The position numbers and the translations under genes were made by a program. The notes below the pieces were generated by a model. It did not search any database. It worked only from the letters and a program-made list of their open reading frames with translations, and was not told the DNA's origin. Shown here piece after piece: positions 54,091 to 61,700 of a stretch of 64,000 bases of DNA (position 1 is its first letter; each line of letters starts with the position of its first letter). This DNA is from Gari tellinella (lineage: Eukaryota; Mollusca; Bivalvia; Cardiida; Psammobiidae): positions 36,142,356 to 36,206,355 of the forward strand of contig OV277870.1 in assembly GCA_922989275.2 (NCBI GenBank), in the 5' to 3' direction.

Positions 54091-54435
54091 CAGCACTCCC
54101 ACTCTTCAATGACACCCAATGGGAGACAAAATATGTGTGTTGTTCAGAGGGAGTCGTTACAGGGAGGGAAATTGGCGTAAATTTGCAAACAGCTTGAAAC
54201 AAGATCAGACGCCACGTTAGGCGGCGTCTGATCTGGATTCAAGCTGTTTGTCACTCGTCATTAAGTTTTTTCTGTCAAAATGTATTTCATGTAACTGCAG
54301 ACGACAGTTTTAAGCAGACGATATCACAGAAGTGAAAGTATTATGTATATAATTGTATTGTTTGGGGAACAGCAGCAAGTGTCGTTACAAGGAGGGAGCC
54401 GTTGTTCGGAGGGCCGTTGTAGAGAGGGATTGCTG
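54091..54435. mobile_element. M3 MITE, complete, 345 bp, TA-flanked
   Basis: CAGCACTCCCACTCTTCAAT on the left, TGTAGAGAGGGATTGCTG on the right, TA at 54089-54090 and 54436-54437. Alpha1 hairpin about 54,187-54,250. CTGCAGACGACAGTTTTAAG and GCAGACGATATCACAG conserved. Confidence 0.88.
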
Positions 54436-54794
54436 TATATTTAACCATTTCTCTAATAAAGATGTATATTGTCAACATTTGTTCATAATTATCACATTTT
54501 CAATAAAAAAAGTTTTTAAGTATTGGCAGAAAAATGCTTTATAAATATTTTTCACAATATAATTATGCTTAAAATCAGACTGTTTGACATATGGAACAAA
54601 TATATATTTGCAATCTAGTCCAGGCTCATTCATATATAGGCACTGAATTCTTTTTTTGATAGTACATGAAACCATTGTTTTAGTATTCATACAAAAATAT
54701 ATTGTACCAATGTAGTTATTTAATTGTGATAACAAAATGCGTTACCTTAAACTTGTGTTAAGTGGATGTTTGATTAAACAATATCATGAAAGCT

Positions 54795-54866
54795 GCTTAA
54801 TGCCGGACATAAAGTAATGCAGAAAGCTCCTATATGAGCTTTCTGTATTACTTTTGCCCTGCAATC
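54795..54866. repeat. Beta-type hairpin, third arm variant
   Basis: AAGTAATGCAGAAAGCTCC-TATA-TGAGCTTTCTGTATTAC, feet GCTGCTTAATGCCGG. A relative with a longer arm is at 57,768-57,866. Terminal repeats not found. Confidence 0.7.
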
Positions 54867-54997
54867 ACCAGCCTCTTCATTTAAGAGACCCCAGTATATT
54901 TGTCTTGCATTAAGAAGTGCATTACCATTAAACACTGGTGTTACACATGTTTTGGGGCAAAGAAAATTAAACTATGATAACAAATGGTGCAGATTAA

Positions 54998-55236
54998 CCC
55001 ATTACCCCATAAATACGCCTTTTTACAATTTTAATTTATTCCTCCACTGCAGAAAGTAATTCCACTTGATACAGTGATGAATATGTTCCATAAGAAATAT
55101 TTCTTGTTTTCCTATCAGATTATAACTTAAAGCAGGCTGAATGTAAAGCAGAATGAAGGCACATTCTGCTTTACTTTCAACCTGCTTTAGATAGTTCTCT
55201 ATCCTCAAAACTAGACACAAGCTATGAGGTAATGGG
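54998..55236. mobile_element. M4 MITE, complete, 239 bp, TTAA-flanked
   Basis: TTAA at 54994-54997 and 55237-55240. CCCATTACCCCATAAATACG on the left, GCTATGAGGTAATGGG on the right: about 15 nt of the ends pair. The beta1 apex has shrunk to GAATGAAGGCACATTC. Confidence 0.92.
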
Positions 55237-55498
55237 TTAAAAAATATTATTTTATAGAAATGTAGAAGTTAACATGGTGCAAATTAAACAATATTGTTTT
55301 ATCGAAATGTAGAAGTAAACAATCTGTTTAAATATTCTAGATAAAAAAAATACAAAATGCAGACTGTGGATTATTCATTTTTAACATTTATGTAAACACA
55401 GATGAAAACAGGGACAGTATTAAATCACAGCAAATTCTGCATTAAGCAGCCAAGACTTGAAGTATTGTGGTGTTATTCAAGATAGGTGACTGATAAAT

Positions 55499-55757
55499 GC
55501 AGGATTCTTTCCCAATAAACAAGTTACTCCATGTCAATTATTTCAATTACAAACAGTTTGGAGCCAGATCAGACGCCATGTTACCAATCTTCTGATCAGG
55601 CTCCAAACTGTTTTCCACTCAGATTAAAATGAATTATTAGAAAATAATTAAACAAATAATTAAACAAATAATTTAAAATTAACATTTCAAAATGTTATTG
55701 CATTTTGCTGTCGTTTCATTTGTTTTAAATGGGAAAGAATAATGCTTCCCTCAACTG
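55499..55757. mobile_element. M1 MITE, left end shortened
   Basis: GCAGGATTCTTTCCCAATAA on the left, AATGCTTCCCTCAACTG then TA (55758-55759). Alpha1 hairpin about 55,550-55,614 with decayed apex. AATAATTAAACAAATAATTA tandem bits inside. Confidence 0.75.
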
Positions 55758-55839
55758 TATTGAAGGTATGATTGCTTGAAGTATGAAATACTGGTAAGAT
55801 CGATTTAAGTGATTGTTGTTTACTATATCCTACATAAAC

Positions 55840-56140
55840 CAATTTCTCCATAAATATGCCTTTTTGCATCTTTAACTTATTCTTCCACAGCAGAAAATAT
55901 TTCTGCCTTATACAGTCATAAATATGTACTAAAAGAAAAGTTCCTATATCCTAACAGATGGAAGCTTAAGACAGGCTTAAAATAAGGCAGGATGCTCCTT
56001 AAGGAGCATTTGGATTTACTTTCAGCCTTTTTACGCAACCATCTATCTTCAAAGGAGCATTCTGCTATACTTTAAGGCTGCTTTAAGCTACCATCTATTT
56101 TCAATACTGTAAACAAGCAATGGAGGAATGGCTTACTTAA
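55840..56140. mobile_element. M4 MITE with duplicated right arm
   Basis: TTTCTCCATAAATATGCC on the left. The hairpin right arm and flank, from GGAGCATT to the ATCTAT(C/T)TTCAA block, occur twice in tandem (about 55,999-56,050 and 56,053-56,104). The right end is GGAGGAATGG. Confidence 0.7.
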
Positions 56141-56309
56141 TTTGACCCTGAAAATTAAAATTGACCCATTCCAGTTTCCAAATAAGTCTAATCCATTGTT
56201 TCAAATAAACATACATGTGTTACGAAACAACAGACAGTTGTACACTGGGCTTATTGTCATATGCTCCAATTCGCAGTAGCACTAAAGGGCTGGGGGTAAA
56301 GTTGAACAG

Positions 56310-56388
56310 AGCTCCAGATAAGGGGGATATTTCAAAAATGAGAAAGTGTCGGATTTGTTCAGTTTACTCCCTCTTATCCTGAGCTCTG
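56310..56388. mobile_element. Short M9-type MITE, CAGAGCTCCAGATAAG ends
   Basis: CAGAGCTCCAGATAAGGGGG on the left, CTTATCCTGAGCTCTG on the right, GTTGAA on both sides as a 6-bp target duplication. Relative of 13,399-13,588. Confidence 0.75.
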
Positions 56389-56597
56389 GTTGAAATATAA
56401 CAGGAGTAATAATGTTGTTAGGTACAAAAAACACAATTATAGTGAGAACAGTTACAAGTCAAAAACAACTTGTCTTAAGAATCTTTACACAGTATCATGC
56501 ATCAAAACCAACAAAACTTCTCATAGTCATAAATAACAAGCAGATTGTAACAAACCATATACAGTAGAACCCCTCTATTATGACCATTAAAACTTAA

Positions 56598-56827
56598 CCC
56601 TTTGAACCCTAGTCCCGCATATTGGCGTCTTTTGCAAACAGTGTAAATGTGAATAGTACACTTGTCCTATGCAAACAGTGAAGACCCAGTTTAGAGGGCT
56701 CCTAGGAGCCCTCTTATCAGGGTCTTCACTGTTTGTCATAATGCCAAAAAACAACCCTTAAAAGTCAGAAATGGACTAGACTTAAATGGAAAAAAATTGT
56801 CCATTTAAAGTTTCAGGTAGGAAAGAG
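56598..56827. mobile_element. M6 MITE nested in M5, first
   Basis: TTAA at 56594-56597 and 56828-56831. CCCTTTGAACCCTAGTCC on the left, TTCAGGTAGGAAAGAG on the right. Alpha2-type hairpin about 56,670-56,735 with AGTGAAGACCC feet and apex GGCTCCTAGGAGCC. Confidence 0.9.
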
Positions 56828-56868
56828 TTAAGGCTAATTGATTGTTTAAAAGACAGTAGACAGCTCAA

Positions 56869-57111
56869 CTCATTCACCCCTGAAACTTTTAATGGACAAT
56901 TCCAATTTCAATATAAGTTTAGTTCATTTTTTACAATTTAGGGTGGATTTTAACAATATTTTACAAAATGACAAACAGTGTAGACCCTGATCAGAGGGCT
57001 CCTTATGGAGCCCTCTGATCAGGGCCTATACTGTTTGCATAGGGCAAGTGTACTCTTGACAAGTATATGATTTGTTAATGAGGAGTATATTCGTTGCTAG
57101 GGTTCAATGTG
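56869..57111. mobile_element. M6 MITE nested in M5, second
   Basis: TCAA at 56865-56868 and TTAA at 57112-57115. CTCATTCACCCCTGAAAC on the left, GCTAGGGTTCAATGTG on the right. It splits GACAGC-TTAA-AGCAAGGTGACAG, the exact sequence of the uninterrupted M5 at 60,834-60,857. Alpha2 hairpin about 56,973-57,040. Confidence 0.93.
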
Positions 57112-57283
57112 TTAAAGCAAGGTGACAGTTAAACAGAAAGCTCCTAAAGGAGCATTCTGTTTAACCATCACCTTGCTTTATCCTGTCATCTGTCGTAAAC
57201 ACCGAATAATTAACACAATTGTGTGGTCCTAATAGAGAGGTTTTACAGTAAGTTATAAGTCTTAAATACTTTCACCTTTAGAA

Positions 57284-57640
57284 ATATACTACTCAGTTTG
57301 CTAAGGGTCAAAGGTATTACCTCCATAGGAACCAATGCATCGACCCTATCACTTTCTCACATGATAAACACCTCTAAGAATATTAAAATGCAGATTTCAA
57401 TGGATTTGAAAATTTTGATGAAATCTCAGAAATTTCACATTTTGATAAATTCCCCGGGTTTCACCTACAGGACCTAAACAAGAATAAATGTTATCACCAT
57501 AATATGTAAAGTGAACCCTTGGCACACATATCTCACAAAAGTGTTGGAAGTTATGCTGTGAGAAAGTGATAGGGTCAATGCATAGGAACCTATGAAGGTG
57601 TATACCCTTGACCCTTAGCAAATTTTGAGTAATGTATATG
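57284..57640. mobile_element. Element with 70-bp inverted ends
   Basis: CTCAGTTTGCTAAGGGTCAA ... ATCGACCCTATCACTTTCTC on the left pairs with GAGAAAGTGATAGGGTCAAT ... TTGACCCTTAGCAAATTTTG on the right. The loop of about 200 nt holds nothing recognisable. A distinct foldback family. Confidence 0.8.
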
Positions 57641-57671
57641 ATAAAAGGCTGTGATAAGTGAATACTCAAAA

Positions 57672-57735
57672 GAATGAATGAATGAATGGTGTTTTACGGC
57701 CCATCGACACAAAAAGGTCATTTAGAGCCGAAGCA
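57672..57735. repeat. Possible retroelement tail
   Basis: A (GAAT)n run followed by GGTGTTTTACGGCCCATCG resembles a dispersed retroposon end. Weak. Confidence 0.3.
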
Positions 57736-57767
57736 AAAGAAGATTGACCATATTTCATGAAGAAAGC

Positions 57768-57866
57768 AGCTTAATACAAGACAAAAGTATTGCAGAAAGC
57801 TCCTATAGGAGCTTTCTGTAATATATAAGAGCTTTCTGCAATACATTGTCTTGTATTAAGCAGTAA
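57768..57866. repeat. Beta-type hairpin with a duplicated arm segment
   Basis: CAGCTTAATACAAGAC and its inverse at the feet. The apex TCCTATAGGA is followed by GAGCTTTCTG twice (TAATATATAA between), so the right arm is partly present in two copies. Confidence 0.75.
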
Positions 57867-58019
57867 CATGTGCTTAGATATAACATGCTTCTTCAATGTG
57901 TGGCCGGTGAAAACACAGATTTATTATACAGCTTTATGCCTGCACACGCCAGACACAAATGTTTCTGTAATTTGTTGAGTTACCTGACTGTTTTGATGCA
58001 GCACCAATGTGATTCCTAA

Positions 58020-58253
58020 CTCTTTCAAGGCCTTAGATCTGTTCAAAGTGTACTCGTTACATTTACAAACAGTGTAGACCCAGATCAGAGGGCTCCTATA
58101 GGAGCCCTCTGATCAGGGTCTACACTTTTGCTAAATTAGACTTATATTTATTAAACTGTCCAGAATTCCAAGTAGCCTGGTTCATGTTTTAGTAACTAAA
58201 ATGATCCACATTGGAACCCAATAACCCATAAGAGCTACGTAGTGTTGAAAGAG
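58020..58253. mobile_element. M6 MITE just downstream of PGD
   Basis: CTAA at 58016-58019 and TTAA at 58254-58257. CTCTTTCAAGGCC on the left, GTGTTGAAAGAG on the right. Alpha2 hairpin 58,066-58,130 with 31-nt arms, loop TATA. Confidence 0.85.
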
Positions 58254-58264
58254 TTAATTTTGAT

Positions 58265-58270
58265 TTTATT
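58265..58270 (-). terminator. Candidate PGD poly(A) signal
   Basis: TTTATT on the plus strand reads AATAAA in the PGD mRNA sense, about 380 nt past the stop codon and 12 nt outside the M6 element. No cleavage site can be seen directly; inference. Confidence 0.3.
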
Positions 58271-58647
58271 TCTAATTAAATCTAGTGTATTTATCATTCA
58301 ATTGTCAGGCACCCATGTTTAATAAAGGACCAAATTATTTTTTGAAAATAACTAAATTCTTGGACCAAATCAGATAGTCATACACTATGAAGGGATACAA
58401 CCATTCAAAGAATAAAGTAGTTAAAATTTCTTTGACTTATCTCCCTTTGTAACAATTTTCATAAACACTTGACTCGGGACATGATAACATAGAATAAATA
58501 AAACACTCTTAGACACGCAAAAACAATGTTATGACTTCTTTAGAGATTTTAAATTGACAGCCTGATCTATGAGAACAATAAATGTTATCGAACACACATG
58601 GCCTTATATTACAAGTGACCACATACAACAGTTTTGATTTAGCAGAT

Positions 58648-58767
58648 CTATGCAGAATATGTTGTGGATGATACATTCCCTCCATGCCCGGTCCAGTTGG
58701 TGTGGATAAAATGTCCAGGATTTTCCAGGAGTTCATAAGTATGTGCTCCGAAATAGTCACGCTGGGC
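58648..58767 (-). CDS. PGD: PGD last coding exon
   Basis: [18 protein letters not shown] to HTNWTGHGG and a final STTYSA, then TAG. Acceptor ATTATTTTACAG. Contains the arginine and histidine that reach into the partner subunit's active site in known structures. Confidence 0.97.
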   Translation of the reverse strand, partial: AQRDYFGAHTYELLENPGHFIHTNWTGHGGNVSSTTYSA

Positions 58768-61700
58768 CTGTAAAATAATTGATAATTCATTAATATTTAA
58801 TGATTTGTGCTTAAAGCAAGAGGAAAACAAAGCAGAAAGTCCCTGAAGGAGCTTTCTGCTTTGCTTTCATCTTCTTTTAATCTAACACCTGTATTCAAAT
58901 TCATTACTGAATACTCGTTCGTGCTATTATGAAGGTGTATGTAGAAGTACTCAAAGGCGTTTCTATGGGAAAATCATTAAATAGTAAAGAATTATGTTCG
59001 ATATCAATATCTTAAACGTATGTACAATGTTGTGGCATGAAAACTGCAAGTAGGAGGAACAAACAGAATATTGGAACAGAATAACAAATGAACAGAAGAA
59101 TGGACGGATGGACGGACGGATATAAAATCTTTGGGATGCATCAAAACAAATAACCTAAAACATTACTAGAAGCCAAGCTGGAAACAGAATCTGACTGGGT
59201 AGAAAATAGATTTAATAAAATCATTACAATCAAAAGTAAATGTGACATTTCAAATTACAACAAACATATTTAAAGGACTTTAGCCCATACCTGTAGAAGG
59301 TTGGCCGGTAGCCTGGCAGATCTGTAGCCATCATAGAAAGCCAAGGCTGTGCTGAAGGCTGGGGTAGGTACACCATGTAGGACAGCTGTGGACACTACCT
59401 GTCGCCAAGCAGCCTGCAAAAACACATACAACAAGATACAGTAAAATCTCTATATTATGACCACTAAACTATGTTTAATGCATTGTCCCCTGAAACATCT
59501 AGTGGATAATTCCAGTTTGCTATAAAGGCTGGTCCAATTTAGGAGGGGGGTGGGGGGGGGGTGTTTGTAATAAATTGCCAAAATGCCAAACAGCGAAGTC
59601 CCTGATCAGAGGGCTCCCACAGGAGCCGTCTGATCAGGGACTTCACTGTTTTCATAGGACAACAAGCGTACTCTTCACAGGTACACATTTGGTAAAGTAG
59701 GCATATATGCGTTGCTAGGGCTCAATGAGTTAATATTGGAGTTTACCACAGGTGACTGCTTAAAGCAAGGTGACAGTAAAACAGAAAGCTCCTTTAGGAG
59801 CTTTCTGTTTTACTGTCACCTTGCTTTAAGCTGTCACCTGTCTTTTACAATAAGTATAACAATATTCCAGATAGGGAATTAAATTAGTATTAATATATAA
59901 ACTGCTCTTTTCTAATATTTCGATCTCTAAGGGCCTTTTTCAAAGAAAAGCACATGATTTTCAATGAAAATGGCCCTTAGAGGTTGAAATATACGAAAAG
60001 AGCAGTTTGTACAATCAATTAAAGGAGCTTTCTTCTTTACTTTCATCTTGCTGTAAGCTGCCACTTATATACACCATCCATTTGTGATACTTATGAGGAG
60101 TACTAAGTAGATGAAAGGATTAAGATGATTAATGATCAGCCTTTGATATAGTTTACTGCTGAATACAGACTCCTATGGGAGCTTGCTACTTTACTTTAGC
60201 CTTTCATTAGGTAGCTACCTGAGTTGACATTTTTGTGACACAGTCATTCAGACCAAAGGTCAGATCAGCTGTTTCCACCCAAAATATCTAGAGCTGAAAA
60301 CATCATTCTTTATGGATTTATTAATATGACTTCCTGTGATATCGAACTTTTCCTATATTCTGTGTCACATCAAATGATCATTTGTATTTCATACATCACT
60401 TTCAATAAGAATACATACATGTACATGTACCAGTTTAGTCTTACTATTACTATAAAAGTTCATTGATTTTTATTATAAATAAATAGGGACATCAAAACGG
60501 AATATTACTATACTTTGCATATCTTATGCACCGGATCACTCGAGTTGTGTGTGTAAAGGCTATATCCAACGAGACCGAAGGTCGAGTTGGATATAGCCTT
60601 TACACACACAACGAGAGTGATCCGGTACATAAGATATGCAAAGTATAGTAATGTTCCTTTTATTATATACCTCTTATAATAAAAATAAAATGAAAAACGA
60701 TAGAAATGTTTCGAGCGTTACTATAAATAAACGGCATTTCCCATACGTCACACTTCGGGGAATGGCGCGTGAAAGTAAATACTCGCTATTACGGCCACTA
60801 AAACGAATGCTAATTGATTAAATAATAGAGAGGTGACAGCTTAAAGCAAGGTGACAGTGAAACAGAAAGCTCCTAAAGGAGATTTCTGTTTCACTGTCAC
60901 CTTGCTTTAAGCGGTCACCTACCGTAAACACCCTAATACTTAACATAATTTAGTGGTCGTAATAGAGAGGTTTTACTGTAGTTCCGAACTTCTGACTACA
61001 CAGTAAACATTCTTTTCCCATTACACAAGGTACATGGGTAATACGGAATTTTCAATCCGTCAAGGTGTATTTGTTCGATAAAATACAGAAATATTTCGGG
61101 CAGAACATTGGTAGGTATATAATAAATGGTTATATCTACCTGACACTTCTGTATTGCTTCCTTGAAAAAATCATCCAACAACAGATTTTGGAGATCTTTT
61201 TTCTTATCAAAGGCCTTTTTGATGTCACCAAGGAAACGACTGTAAAAGAAGCAAAAGCTGTCACAGTCACAGTGAAAAATGCCCCCAAAAGAGATCGACA
61301 TTAAACCTTATTATATATAGGGCCATGCGTATGACAGGACCATCTACACTTCGACTGATTGTGCCTTGACTTTTTAAGCTTCAAACATGGATCTTACATG
61401 TGCCACATATCTGGAAGCCTATTTGTGCCATGTAATTTCAAAATCGTTTTATGTAAAAACTGAAGAAGTGGCTTTGTCTGTAAGACAAATATGATGCCCC
61501 CTAGCTGCATGCATCCTACTTGCAAAATACTGGTATTGAAGCAGATGGAAATCCTGACCACATGCCAAAACATGACTTAGTTCAACTGGCTTTAACTTTG
61601 TGAAAAATTAAAGCAGATCAAAGTCATGTCCACATGCACATCTATGGTATATATGCAAACACTCTGCCAAATTATAAGGTTGTAGCTTGAAAAGTGTAGG

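Larger units (their letters stand above)
56562..57248. mobile_element. M5 MITE carrying two nested M6 elements
   Basis: CAGTAGAACCCCTCTATTAT on the left (TA 56560-56561), AATAGAGAGGTTTTACAG on the right (TA 57249-57250). Taking out the two M6 elements restores an ordinary M5 of about 200 bp with a beta2 hairpin (56,858-56,868 plus 57,116-57,180). Confidence 0.92.
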
